Source: a bacterium (GTDB lineage Bacteria > Gemmatimonadota > Glassbacteria > GWA2-58-10). Taken from it: a DNA stretch of 64,000 nt. The stretch lies in NCBI GenBank assembly GCA_021372515.1, contig JAJFUG010000029.1, positions 3,350-67,349 on the forward strand, given 5' to 3'. Under the pieces are notes generated by a model, which saw nothing but the letters and a program-made list of their open reading frames with translations, was not told the DNA's origin and searched no databases. Every line of letters begins with the position of its first letter. The first letter of the stretch is position 1. The translations under genes were made by a program, and so were the position numbers. Shown one piece after another: positions 27,486 through 37,500 of the stretch.

Positions 27486-28141
27486 AAGAGGGAGAGGCTT
27501 GGCATTCCATTTACAGAAATGCTGCACTTAAAACAAGAAGACAGAGAAAACACTGGAAGAAATACGATAAATATCAACTTCCCAAAGAATTGTCGAATGC
27601 TTTGATTTTAGATCTTTGCTGCGGTTCGGGCGAATTTGCCGTAAAGGCCGCCACTGAAAACCCTTCTTCCACTGTTGTTGGCATCGACTTACGACCTGAG
27701 TTCAAAGTTCTCGCTCATGTGCGGAACCTTTTCTTCATCAAATCCAACGCAATTGAACTGCCAGTTAAATCAGGCACTGTCAGTCAGTTATTTATTATGC
27801 ACTCACTACACCATTTAGGACAGATTGCGGAATTGAAAATACTGTTGCAGGAATTGCGAAGAATCATGGTAATCGGTGGAGTATTACATCTCATTGACCA
27901 TTATCCGAGTTGGCAGCTTAAGCTGGCGTTCACTTCGCTGAAGAGTCCAATCGCACGATTACTTCCATGGACTCGCTGTTTTGGTATGCAACTTAAGGAA
28001 GAAAATCAAATCGTAAATTACTGGCTGAACAATTATTCTTCCTTTTTCCCCTTGTTGAATAACGCGTCTTTTGAGCGATTGATATTTCGGAAGGAATTGT
28101 TTTTTTTCTATGCTTGTTATAAGGTGAGACAAATACAATGA
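27482..28141 (+). CDS. Class I SAM-dependent methyltransferase
   Basis: 219 residues. Motif I reads LILDLCCGSGEFAVKAA, then VVGIDLRPEF and LFIMHSLHHLG and IGGVLHLIDH as in methyltransferase_11 proteins. The substrate cannot be told. It is the second of three consecutive methyltransferases, joined to both neighbours by ATGA overlaps, which suggests a multi-step or multi-site modification. Confidence 0.8.
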   Translation: MKEGEAWHSIYRNAALKTRRQRKHWKKYDKYQLPKELSNALILDLCCGSGEFAVKAATENPSSTVVGIDLRPEFKVLAHVRNLFFIKSNAIELPVKSGTVSQLFIMHSLHHLGQIAELKILLQELRRIMVIGGVLHLIDHYPSWQLKLAFTSLKSPIARLLPWTRCFGMQLKEENQIVNYWLNNYSSFFPLLNNASFERLIFRKELFFFYACYKVRQIQ

Positions 28142-28899
28142 AAACATCATTGGAAAATGAATATACCGCCTTGATGAAACGAGTGACTGAAGTCGAAAGC
28201 ACCTATTGGTGGTGTGTCGGCCGTACGGCCATATTGCACAATGTATTCGATCAGTTTATGCCGAAGAATTCCAAAATATTAAATCTTGGTAGTGGGCCAG
28301 GAGGAATTGGAAATTTGGCCTCCGACTATGGATGGGTTGCAGACCTTGATATCGATCTGAAAAACCTTCTAAAGGATAGCTCTGTTAAGAATAGAACGAA
28401 AATCTGTGCGGACGGGTTTTCTTTACCGATAAAAGCAAACAGCATCGATGTTCTTATATGCTTGGATGTTCTGGAGCATATTGAGGAAGACACCCTTTTT
28501 CTAAAAGAAATTAAAAGAGTCTTAAATAACATGGAAGGGAGATTGTTCCTGACAGTCCCGGCTTATTCATGGATGTGGTCGTCCCATGATGATATCTTAG
28601 GCCATAGAAAAAGGTATACGAAAAAAACACTACTGAGAATTATGACGAATATGGGCTTTCAGATACAATACATTACATACTATAACACTGTCTTGTTTCC
28701 ACTATCTATATTGAATACAATAAAAGATCGTATGATTAGTAAATTTGGACAGCGTTCAGAACAATTTCCGGGCGCCGGTGGTATTGTCAACGATATTCTT
28801 ACAGCCATTTTCTCATCAGAACGCTGGTTCATTCCAAAAAGATCATTCTTATTTGGCAATTCGTTATTAGTGTATGCAAAGATAAATTGCAGTCGATAA
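28138..28899 (+). CDS. Class I SAM-dependent methyltransferase
   Basis: 253 residues. The start region (VESTYWWCVGRTAIL) resembles methyltransferases found in glycan clusters. Motif I is ILNLGSGPGG, then VADLDID, SIDVLICLDVLEHIEED and GHRKRYTKKTLLRIM, a block often seen in family members acting on lipid or sugar intermediates. It is the last gene of the heptose operon and lies 125 bp before the right IS3 remnant. GC content here is the lowest of the operon. Confidence 0.8.
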   Translation: MKTSLENEYTALMKRVTEVESTYWWCVGRTAILHNVFDQFMPKNSKILNLGSGPGGIGNLASDYGWVADLDIDLKNLLKDSSVKNRTKICADGFSLPIKANSIDVLICLDVLEHIEEDTLFLKEIKRVLNNMEGRLFLTVPAYSWMWSSHDDILGHRKRYTKKTLLRIMTNMGFQIQYITYYNTVLFPLSILNTIKDRMISKFGQRSEQFPGAGGIVNDILTAIFSSERWFIPKRSFLFGNSLLVYAKINCSR

Positions 28900-29024
28900 A
28901 CCGATTTGTTGCTTTTCTCTGGACTTATTTGACACCCTATTCCCTATTATGTTCTCTATCCTTCATCCTATCAAAATTCTACTCCGTGGAGTATTCCGCT
29001 CCTAATAGGGCCGATAGCCTCTGA

Positions 29025-29494
29025 TAGACGAGTCCTGTCTTGAAGCCGCCAAAGAACGACTCAGCCACCGCGTTGTCCCACCAGTCACCCATCCGCGCAT
29101 CCGTACCGCTACACGCCGACAGCTCACCAACCGGCCCCACGATCCTGGAGCTCAACAGCGCTCTTCGGACTGCCCGCTCGTCCCTTATGGACCTCGAAAA
29201 CCGACTGCCTCTGTCGCCCCAGAACCTTCCGGCTCGGCGGACGCTTGCTCCAGGCGTATGTCAAGAATCTAACAGTTCTTTGAGACGATGGCCGGGGCTT
29301 TTGAGATATCCCGCTCCTTGCGGGCATCCTCCGACTCCCGGCGCAGACTGCGGTTCTCCTCCTCCAGTGGTTTCGTTTGTGTTGTGCCCGAAAAGCTTCC
29401 ACCGCGTCTGTCAGTAACGAACTGCGCCAAGCCCCTACTCTCTCCCTGGTATAACTTATCTCACGCTCTACAGAACAATAGCCTTTGTCTGAAC
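29025..29494 (-). mobile_element. Decayed IS3-type element, right copy (inverted)
   Basis: Read on the minus strand it matches 18492-18965 with only scattered differences, from TATTGTTCTGTAGAGC through the OrfA zipper piece to the OrfB block (DWWDNAVAESFFGGFKTGLV). It shares the internal deletion and frame breaks of the left copy, so the copies arose from an already shortened element. Together they bracket the heptose operon in inverted orientation. Homology stops at both outer ends in unrelated sequence. Confidence 0.85.
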
Positions 29495-29620
29495 TGTCTG
29501 CCTGTCTCACTGCTTTACGCTTGAACTCTGAGTCATATTGCTTCCGCTGTTACTCGCTCATGCATTCACCTACCCCCAAATAACTTGGGCTCTGGAGGCG
29601 TCCACTGTTTCGGGGATGCT

Positions 29621-29707
29621 TCAGCCTGGCCGCATTGTTCCGCGGGCCGAGGATAAGCCGGAAAAATCCGCTGCCTCGGCTACGTTTGGGACAGAAACGG
29701 CAAAAAA
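29621..29707. repeat. 87-bp structured dispersed repeat, copy 1
   Basis: Aligns without gaps to 44265-44351 at roughly 79% identity, mostly transitions. A stem GCCGAGG/CCTCGGC with inner GGA/TCC is kept in both (one C-to-U change still pairs as G-U). Copy 2 lies just upstream of a tRNA-Val-like sequence. Function unknown. The rest of 29495-29828 holds no gene that I can support. Confidence 0.55.
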
Positions 29708-29828
29708 GCAATGGGAGGGGAGATATAAGCGAGACAAAAGAGCCGAATGCTCTGATCGGCACATTCCGGCAATCTTATCCCTGGCCGGGGAGGACGACTT
29801 GTGGCGGTGTCCCGGCTGGCGGCGCCTG

Positions 29829-29862
29829 AAAAAACCCCCGGCGCGGTTCTCCGCGCCGGGGG
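29829..29862 (-). terminator. Rho-independent terminator of module 2
   Basis: On the minus strand CCCCCGGCGCGG-AGAA-CCGCGCCGGGGG is a perfect 12-bp stem followed by TTTTTT, 26 bases after the PorV stop codon. It is the clearest terminator in the window. Confidence 0.92.
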
Positions 29863-29888
29863 TAGTCCTGCCTCTCGGATTACCGGGC

Positions 29889-31103
29889 TCAGAATCCGAA
29901 CGACATGGTGAAGAAATTGTCGGCGGACAGACGGCCCTTGTTCTTGTAGGCGTAGTTGAAACAAATCTTGCGGGTGCCGAAAATCCTCTGCACGCCACCG
30001 CCGATGCTGAACCCACGGAACGCCCCATCGTCGTTGCCGTAGTACTCGTAACCGAACTGATCGGACTTGTCGTCGAACTCGTCGGTCTGGAACATCCAGC
30101 CGGTGCGGATGGCGAACGAGAGGAACGGATCGTAGCTGTAGTTCATCTCGGTGCCCGCGGCGTAGCTCAGCGGGATGTAGCTGGGCCTGAGCATCTCGGC
30201 CGTGGCCAGCCAGTTCACTTTCTCACTCGACAGGAGGCTGTAGGAGAGCGCCATCTTGACCGAGGAGGGCAGGCGGTAGGTGTGGGTGCGCAGCATCATG
30301 TAGCGCTCGCCGCGCTCGGCGATGGAATAGGGATCGGTGCTGAAATCCTGGTAGCCGCTGGGCATACCGCCCTCGCGGTCCTCGGCTCCCACCGCCCGGA
30401 TCAGGTTCGGCCCGCCCATGGTGATGTTGGTCCCCAGGTTCTGGATGGCGAAAGCGAACTTGATCTCGCGTTCCATGAACTCGGTGTGGTAGATCGCCCC
30501 GGCGTCGATGGCGAAAGCGTTGCCGCCGATGTTGTTCATCACGTCCTGGTGAATGTATTTCAGGTTAAGGCCGCCGGTGAAGCGGTCGCTGAAATTATAG
30601 GCCAGCGACCCGCCCATCTGGAAATCGTAGGCACGGAACATCGATCCCGTGCCGCCCGGGTTGGCCACGGTGGTGATCTCCATGTCCGGGATGTCCAGGT
30701 AGCCGAAGAACCCTCCCACCACCACGTTGCCGTCCGCTATCGGGAAAGCCGCGGCGGCGAAGGAATAGTTCAGGTCCATGGTGTAGTCCACCACGGTGAG
30801 CATGACTTCCTTTTTCTGCAGGAAACCCAGCCCGGCCGGGTTCCACCACACGGCGCTGATATCGTCGACCGTCGCGGTGTAAGCACCGCCCATGCCGATC
30901 CCGCGCGCCCCGACCGGGATGGTCAGGAACTCGGCCGCCCGCACCCCGACGAACGAGGAATTGTTCAGCCGTCCCTGCCCGAGGTACTTGTCGAGGCCGC
31001 TGTATTCCTGTTGCGGGACGCCCTGGGCAGCCAGCGGCATAGCGGCCAGCAGCAGCAGGAGCACGCCCGCCCGAATGGCCTGTCCGGCCATCGCTTTTCT
31101 CAT
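29889..31103 (-). CDS. PorV/PorQ-family outer-membrane barrel (module 2)
   Basis: 404 residues. The ATG at 31103 is chosen because GGAGG lies 7 bp upstream; an upstream in-frame codon at 31157 has no such site. A signal peptide (to about 30, PLAAQG) precedes the same hallmark blocks as in the other two copies (AAEFLTIPVGARGIGMGGAY, WWNPAGLGFL) and an aromatic C-terminal strand (FFTMSFGF). It should sit in the outer membrane and handle the sorting tail of the preceding FlgD-tailed protein. It is the last gene before a strong terminator. Confidence 0.88.
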   Translation of the reverse strand: MRKAMAGQAIRAGVLLLLLAAMPLAAQGVPQQEYSGLDKYLGQGRLNNSSFVGVRAAEFLTIPVGARGIGMGGAYTATVDDISAVWWNPAGLGFLQKKEVMLTVVDYTMDLNYSFAAAAFPIADGNVVVGGFFGYLDIPDMEITTVANPGGTGSMFRAYDFQMGGSLAYNFSDRFTGGLNLKYIHQDVMNNIGGNAFAIDAGAIYHTEFMEREIKFAFAIQNLGTNITMGGPNLIRAVGAEDREGGMPSGYQDFSTDPYSIAERGERYMMLRTHTYRLPSSVKMALSYSLLSSEKVNWLATAEMLRPSYIPLSYAAGTEMNYSYDPFLSFAIRTGWMFQTDEFDDKSDQFGYEYYGNDDGAFRGFSIGGGVQRIFGTRKICFNYAYKNKGRLSADNFFTMSFGF

Positions 31104-31172
31104 ATTCAACCTCCGTTCAAACGGCGAGGAAAGTAGTTGCGCGATTGTTGCCCGCATCGGATGCCTCCCGGC

Positions 31173-34100
31173 TCAGTTGATGACATAGAATTTGCCGGTG
31201 TAGGTTTTCCCTCGCTCATCCGTCACATGGAAGAAATACAGGCCGCTGGCCACGGTCTGGCCGAAACGGTTGCGCATGTTCCAGGCCTCGGTGCCGCCGT
31301 GGTTGTCGTAACCCGTGTATTCGTTCGGCTGGTTCAGGGTCAGACGGTCCCAGTCGGTGTAGTTGCCCCAGCCGAACCGGTTGACCCCGATATGGTTCAG
31401 GACGTTGACCAGGTTGCCGCCCAGCGAGTAGATACGGATCGTGCACTTGGCGGGGAGGTTGACGAACTCGATGCGCTTGTTGTCGGGCGTCAGGTCAAGG
31501 AACGAGGAGCCGACATAGGGATTGGGCACCACCCGGATCTTGCTCAGGTCGGCGTCCTCCGGGTTCACGCTCGAGGGTGTGATCTTGATCTCCCACTTGT
31601 CCCCCGGGAAAGCCATGTCCGGAATCTGGGTAAAAACAGTCTGGTTGTCGTTCCATGAGCCGTAGGCGTTGTCTATCACCCAGACCGTCCCGGCCGCGGG
31701 CATCGTGATCCCGTCGCCGCCGTCACGCTTCACCGTCCAGAGCAGGCCGTTCAGGAATAGCCCGAACTGCTCGATATTATCCGCCGGCAGCGTAGCGTCC
31801 ATCTTCACCGTGCGCTCGCTCTTGGGCAGACGATCGACGAAGGCCTCGTTATAGTAGGCGCCGTTGGCGCCGGTGCCGAACTGGGCGATGTCGCCACCGT
31901 AGCCGGCCTTGGTCTGGAAGCCCCAGCCCCGCTCATCCGGATAGTCCACCTTGTTCACCGTAGCCCCGCCGCGGGTCATGTCCTTCACCTCCACGGTCAG
32001 GTTGCCGCCCCCAGCGTCTTTCCAGGTCACCTGGAAGCGCCCGGCGCGGGTGGTGTACAGGTTGCTGGGAGAGGTTCCGGGACGGGGAGTGCACCAGCGG
32101 GTGCTCAGGACTTCCAGGTCCCCGCCGTTGTAGCCGCCCGGATCGGCGTGCATGTACAGGCCTATGTAATTGCCCCGGCCCGACATCCCGTCGAAGGTGA
32201 ACTTGAAGCTGTAGTTGACCCCCGAGCCGTCCACCGGGCCGGAGACGCTGAACACCGGCTGGTCATCCCCCCCGCCGTACACGGTGGTGGTGGTGCTTTC
32301 GTAGCCCCCGTCGACCAGGGTCAGCGTGTTGTCCACGGCCATGCGGTTGCCGGTGCAACCCTGGTCGTAGACCAATCGGTCCTTGACTGTCAGGTAGATT
32401 GTCTTTTCCGCGGCCAGACGCTCGTTGTTCACCGGGGTGAAATTCACCTCGTAGAACGGCAGCGGGACCAGGTCCATCGGCGGGTCGGTCAGGCTGCCGT
32501 CGCCCGGGCCGGTGAGCATGACATTGCTCGCCACCTCGGGACTGGAGCCATCCACGGCGATGAAACGGATCTGGCTCACCTCTGCCGCCTTGAAATTGCT
32601 GGCCTCGCTGCGCGGCACGACCGTGTAGAGGCCGGACTCGCCGGGACGGTTCCAGACTTTGGCGCTGGAGGTGTCAGGCAGGCTGAACTCGTTACCCGTG
32701 GCCACGTCGATGTTCCGGTCGTACGGCACCAGGGCGTACCAGACCCGCAGACCGTTGCGCAGACGGTAATAGGGGCGGTCGTTATCGAACTTATCCACGT
32801 AGAAAAACTGGAGGTTGTTGTCGCTCAGGCTGCAGGAGAAAATAAGCTCCGCGTGTGCGTTGTTCGGCCCCACGTAGTTGCGGTACAACCGATAGCCCTC
32901 GAAGTCGTACTCCTTGTACACGCCCTCGGGGTCCAGGTCCGGGTGCTGCTTCAGGAACGAGTAATAGGCGTCCGGCGTGCGCAGGTTGACATCGCTCCAG
33001 GTCAGGGTGACCTGGCGGTCGCCCGGGATGATGGTCAGCGAGGGCGACACCGGCGTGGAGGGCGTGATGAACCCGCTCTCGTACACGGTCTGCGCCACCT
33101 CGGCGTAGCGCTCCAGCGGGGCGAACGCCTGCTGCATCACCGGGGCGTCGATGTTGGCGATGTCTGCGGTCGGCGCCACCAGGGGCTTGACGCCCGGGTA
33201 GGCGAACATCATCACCATTTCCATGCTGACCGTGTCCCGCGGCGCGATGTCGTGCAGCTCACCGTAGATCGGGGCCAGACAGGCCTGCATGTACTCTCCG
33301 CCCAGACCCCAGAGCCACTTCTCGTAGCACTGGTCCGAGGGCAGGATCAGCCCCGGCCAGAATGTGAGCTGGCGGCCGGTGTACGGGTTGATCCGGTCGG
33401 AGGTGAACGCTTGCGGGTTCTCGCCCAGGCAGAACTTGTAGCGGTCCTTCTGGTTGTAATCGGAGCGGACTATTCCCCAAGGGGCGCTGATTCCGAACTC
33501 GCTGGTGACATCGATGTGCGCGTTGCGCAGGGTGGCGGTCTCGCCGTGGATCGAGGGCGCGCGCAGCACCTTGTAGCCCATGAGCGGCGGCTCCTGGGGG
33601 CTGAAGCTGCTGATCGTGGGCTGCTTGCACCAGTAGCCCACTATCTCCCTGGACGGCTGGAAAGCCCAGCCGGCGTTGTAGTCGCTGCTTCCGAAACCGA
33701 CCTGCCGCATGTAGGGAATGAAAATGGCTCCCTTGAACGTGTAGCCGCTGGGACAGCGCTCGCCCAGCCGGCGATAGTTGCCCGTGGCGTTGAACCGCAG
33801 GTACTCGGACACGTTCTGGAACAGGATATTGATGTAAACCATGTTCGCACTTTCCCCGTAGTCGAGGAAATGGAACGAGTATCCGCTGTACATGCACGGA
33901 GGAGTGCCGTATCCGTAGGTGCACGCGACATCGCCGTAGTGCACGAACATGGTCTCGGCGCCGTAGACCATCGGCTCGCCGGAGGCGGAGCGGCCCCAGC
34001 GGCCCTCGATCGGCCAATCGGCCAGCTCGCCGGCGTCGGCCGAGGACCAGACCCGGTCGTAGGGCACGTCCCCCAGCCGCTCGATGTTGGGCTCGCTCGT

Positions 34101-34475
34101 GGCGAGCGCCATCACCTCATCATAGTTGAAACCCGAGGCGTGCAGGAACACCGGCCCCGACCCGCCGTCCGGCGGCATGATCGTGTCGTTGGCGAAAGCG
34201 TCGGTGCCCAGGGTGTCGCGGGTTATCATGTAGGTGACCAGCCCGCAGTCGTTGTAGATGAAGTTGCCCGATCCGGTGGGGAACTGGATCGTGTTGTTGG
34301 CTGCGGCGTACCAGGGGCCTGCCCAGCCGCCCCCGCCGACCCGACCGATCCCGAGCCCCGCATTGTTGCCGCGCGGGACCCGCTGCTGGCGCATCTCGGA
34401 ATGCAGCGATCCCGCCGCCAGGCAAAGCAATGAGGTCAGGGTCAGCGTAATGGAAATCTTTCTGTTTATTCGCAT
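31173..34475 (-). CDS. Secreted FnIII/FlgD-tailed protein (module 2)
   Basis: 1100 residues. The ATG at 34475 has GGGAG upstream and begins a good signal peptide (RINRKISITLTLTSLLCLAA). Architecture matches the other two copies: conserved N-terminal motifs (GNNAGLG, PTGSGN, RVWSSADAGE, YGAETM), fibronectin-like domain from about 475 (TIIPGDRQVTLTWSD), a divergent section about 620-960 and the tail from about 977 (KIRVVPNPYVGSSFLDLT ... GKFYVIN). The same order of conserved flanks and divergent middle in three paralogs suggests that the middle carries ligand specificity. It lies between receptor and PorV with short gaps, so the three are cotranscribed. Confidence 0.85.
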   Translation of the reverse strand: MRINRKISITLTLTSLLCLAAGSLHSEMRQQRVPRGNNAGLGIGRVGGGGWAGPWYAAANNTIQFPTGSGNFIYNDCGLVTYMITRDTLGTDAFANDTIMPPDGGSGPVFLHASGFNYDEVMALATSEPNIERLGDVPYDRVWSSADAGELADWPIEGRWGRSASGEPMVYGAETMFVHYGDVACTYGYGTPPCMYSGYSFHFLDYGESANMVYINILFQNVSEYLRFNATGNYRRLGERCPSGYTFKGAIFIPYMRQVGFGSSDYNAGWAFQPSREIVGYWCKQPTISSFSPQEPPLMGYKVLRAPSIHGETATLRNAHIDVTSEFGISAPWGIVRSDYNQKDRYKFCLGENPQAFTSDRINPYTGRQLTFWPGLILPSDQCYEKWLWGLGGEYMQACLAPIYGELHDIAPRDTVSMEMVMMFAYPGVKPLVAPTADIANIDAPVMQQAFAPLERYAEVAQTVYESGFITPSTPVSPSLTIIPGDRQVTLTWSDVNLRTPDAYYSFLKQHPDLDPEGVYKEYDFEGYRLYRNYVGPNNAHAELIFSCSLSDNNLQFFYVDKFDNDRPYYRLRNGLRVWYALVPYDRNIDVATGNEFSLPDTSSAKVWNRPGESGLYTVVPRSEASNFKAAEVSQIRFIAVDGSSPEVASNVMLTGPGDGSLTDPPMDLVPLPFYEVNFTPVNNERLAAEKTIYLTVKDRLVYDQGCTGNRMAVDNTLTLVDGGYESTTTTVYGGGDDQPVFSVSGPVDGSGVNYSFKFTFDGMSGRGNYIGLYMHADPGGYNGGDLEVLSTRWCTPRPGTSPSNLYTTRAGRFQVTWKDAGGGNLTVEVKDMTRGGATVNKVDYPDERGWGFQTKAGYGGDIAQFGTGANGAYYNEAFVDRLPKSERTVKMDATLPADNIEQFGLFLNGLLWTVKRDGGDGITMPAAGTVWVIDNAYGSWNDNQTVFTQIPDMAFPGDKWEIKITPSSVNPEDADLSKIRVVPNPYVGSSFLDLTPDNKRIEFVNLPAKCTIRIYSLGGNLVNVLNHIGVNRFGWGNYTDWDRLTLNQPNEYTGYDNHGGTEAWNMRNRFGQTVASGLYFFHVTDERGKTYTGKFYVIN

Positions 34476-34530
34476 ATTATTTCTCCCGCTTGTCGGCTGT
34501 TTAGATTTGTGGGCCTGCAACAGCCGCAGC

Positions 34531-37500
34531 TCAGAAGCTGAAGTCGACTCCGGCGCGGATCTGCCGGGCGGTGCCCCAATTGCGCTTGTCCATCGTGCTC
34601 ATCATAACCGCATTGGCCAGCGCGCCCATTCCGGCTTCCTCGTCGGTCAGGACCCCATCGCCGTTGAAATCGGCCTGGAACCGCGCGCGGCGCTCCCAGT
34701 CACCCTCGGCGAGCTGGTTCCACTGCAAGTCGGCCCCACCGGTGATATGCAGGTAGCTCTCAAGCCGGTAGTCCTTGGGGTAGGCGGCTTTGTCCCGGCG
34801 GTTGAGCGCGTTGAACACCTCGGCGAAGACCTGCACGCGGCGGGTCCGGCCCAGGCCCAGGTTCTTGCTGAAGCGCAGGTCGAGGTTGGAGTACCAGCGG
34901 CCGCGATAGGCCATCGGCACGCCGGGGGCGTCACCGCCGGGGGTGCCGCTGTTGAGCTGGTAGACCGCGTAGAGACCGAACTCCCGGAGCACGGGGCTGA
35001 GCCACTTGCCGGCCTGGACATCCAGCGGGAACTGGTAGTTGAGCTGTGCGGTCAGCTTGTGGGTCTGGTCCCCGGAGCCAGGGCGCAGCTCGTCCGGCGG
35101 CAGGTTCATCGAGTTCGAGGCCGCGTCGTAGCCCCGGCTGCCCAGCTCGTTGTCGCCGGTGGTGCGGACGAACTGCATGGTGTAGATCAGGTTGTAGGAG
35201 AAGTTGTTCGAGAAGCGCTTCTTCAGGGTCAGGTCGAAGCCCTTCACGTTGCCGTTGTCACGGTTGGAGTAGCCGCTCATCCAGTTGCGCACCCGCTGCT
35301 CGCTGTGCCACAGCCACTGGTCGATGAAGAATGTGTTGCTGGAAACGTCCCCGTTGATGTCCCGGTAGTAGGTGACCAGGTCGAGGACCATGTCGTTGTT
35401 CACCAGGTAGCTCAGGCCCGCCTCGAACGCGTCCGTGCGGCTGTAGCCCAGACCGCCCGGGTTGGCGTTGCCGCCGTACTCCTGGTAGTTGAACAGCACG
35501 TTGAAACTGGGGATCTGGGTGAACGCGCCGTAGCTGAAACGAAGCTGCGAGCGGTCGGTCACCGGGAACCCGACGTTGAAACGCGGCGACACCTCGGTGA
35601 ACACGGTCGGGCTGACACTCTGGCCGAAGGGATCGCTCTGGTTGATTCCCCAGTTGTCCACCGGCTGGAACTGGTCCCAGCGCACGCCGTAGTCGAAGAC
35701 GAAATCGCCCAGGTCGGTGCGGTTCTGGAGGTAGGCCGCGAACAGCTTGGGCTGGTAACGGAACTCGCCCATCTCGTTGCGCTTGGTGACATGCTGACGG
35801 ACCCGGAACATGTCGTTGTCGTAGTCCGAGATCTGCACACCCAGCTTGGCCCGGTTGGTCCGGTTCCACTGGAAATCGACATCCATCTTGTAGTTGTTCT
35901 GCCACTCACGGCTGTAGCGGTACTGCAGGGTGTAGATCGAGTAGGTGTCCACCAGGAACGGCGTCTCGTAGCGCTCCCCGTCGTGGTTCTCGAACGCGCC
36001 GTCCGGGTACCAGTCCAGGGTCTCCAATCCCTGCTGGATCTCGCGGTTCGGGTAGCGCTCCACCTCGAAACGCAGGTCGTGGGCATCCCAGCTCATGAAC
36101 GTGCTCTCGCGCTTCCAGTCCGCGGCCTGCATGGAGGAGTTGATCTCGTTGGTGCGGAAGCGGCTGTAGCGGAACTGCAGCAGCGCGTTCTGCCTGGAGT
36201 TCTGCAGGAAATTCCAGTCCCCGCCGAACAGCATGTTGTTGGCCCGGACACGGCGGCCCTGGCTCTGCGGGATGTACAGCTCCGTGCGGGAGGGCTCTTT
36301 GGCGAAGAACGGGCTGCGCCCCCAGGCGGCTTCCCACATCGGGTCGCCGCTCTTGCGGGTGACAATCCCGGTCTGGAAGTAGTCGCCGTCGCCCGCGGGG
36401 CCGCTGGGATAGGAGTTCTGGTTGCGGCTCCACTGGTTCAAGGCGATGATTTTCAGACTGGGGATCGGGCTGTAGGTGATCTTGCCGTTGGCCAGGGTGC
36501 GGTCGCCCCAGTTGCCGGGCAGACGCACCGGGTTGGACGGGCTGAACAGTGACAGGCCGCCGCCGGTGCGCGAGGCGTAGAACTCGTGACCGGTCTTGAA
36601 CATGTCCAGGGTGTAGGCCGGCTTGCGCAGCCCGAGGACCGGGTCGTTGGCCACTGCGGCGTTCAGGTAGTCGACGAAGTCTTCGTTGATCCCGCGGAAG
36701 CCCTCATCCGCATGAGTCGGGGTGCGGTCGGCCTCGCCCTGGATCTCGCCGGTGCCCTGGAAATAGAGGTTCGGCACACCCGGGATCGGGCCGCCGATAG
36801 TGGTGACGAGCTGGTTGTAGCCGTAGTCCGCGGTGCGAGGGTTCATCTCGTCGGTGGTGAACCGCACTCTGCCGCTGAGCTGCGGGCCGCCCTCCTTGGT
36901 GACGATATTGATGATGCCGGACTGGGCGTTGCCGTATTCGGCCTGGAACCCGCCGGTGAGGATATCCACCTCCTCGATCGCCTCGGTGGAAAGCTCCAGC
37001 GGGCTGACATCCTGGCCCTGGGCGCCGGTCTCGACGCTGTTGTCGTCCGTGCGGTCGGCCAGTGCGGTCTGGTTGCGCACCGGCATCCCGTCGACCACCA
37101 TCATCTCCTGGCCGATGCGGCCGCCGCGGATGCGCACCCCGCGGGCCAGCGCGCCCTGGCCGCCCGTGACCACGCCGGCCTGCTGGACCAGCAGGTCCTC
37201 GAGCACGGTGGCCGGGGTCTCGACCAGGCTCTCGGTGGTCAGGCGATGCTTGGTGACAGTGTTGTCGCGCGGCGCGAGTATCTCACTCTCGCCCTCGATC
37301 GTGATCCCTTCCAACTGGACCACGGTGCTGCTGAGATTGGCGTTGACCGTGATGGTCTGGCCGGCCAGGATCAGTTGCTCCCTGATCGTGACTTTCTGGT
37401 AGCCGGTGTAGTTGAACGAGATGTCCCGACGGCCGGGCGGGACGTTCAGGATAAAATAGTAGCCGTCGGCGTTGGTGATGTTGCCCAGGCGCGTGCCCTC

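Noticed and set aside
29538-31136. 532-residue plus-strand open frame
   Set aside because: It runs antisense to the PorV gene of module 2, including its terminator, and has no recognisable start signal or domain.
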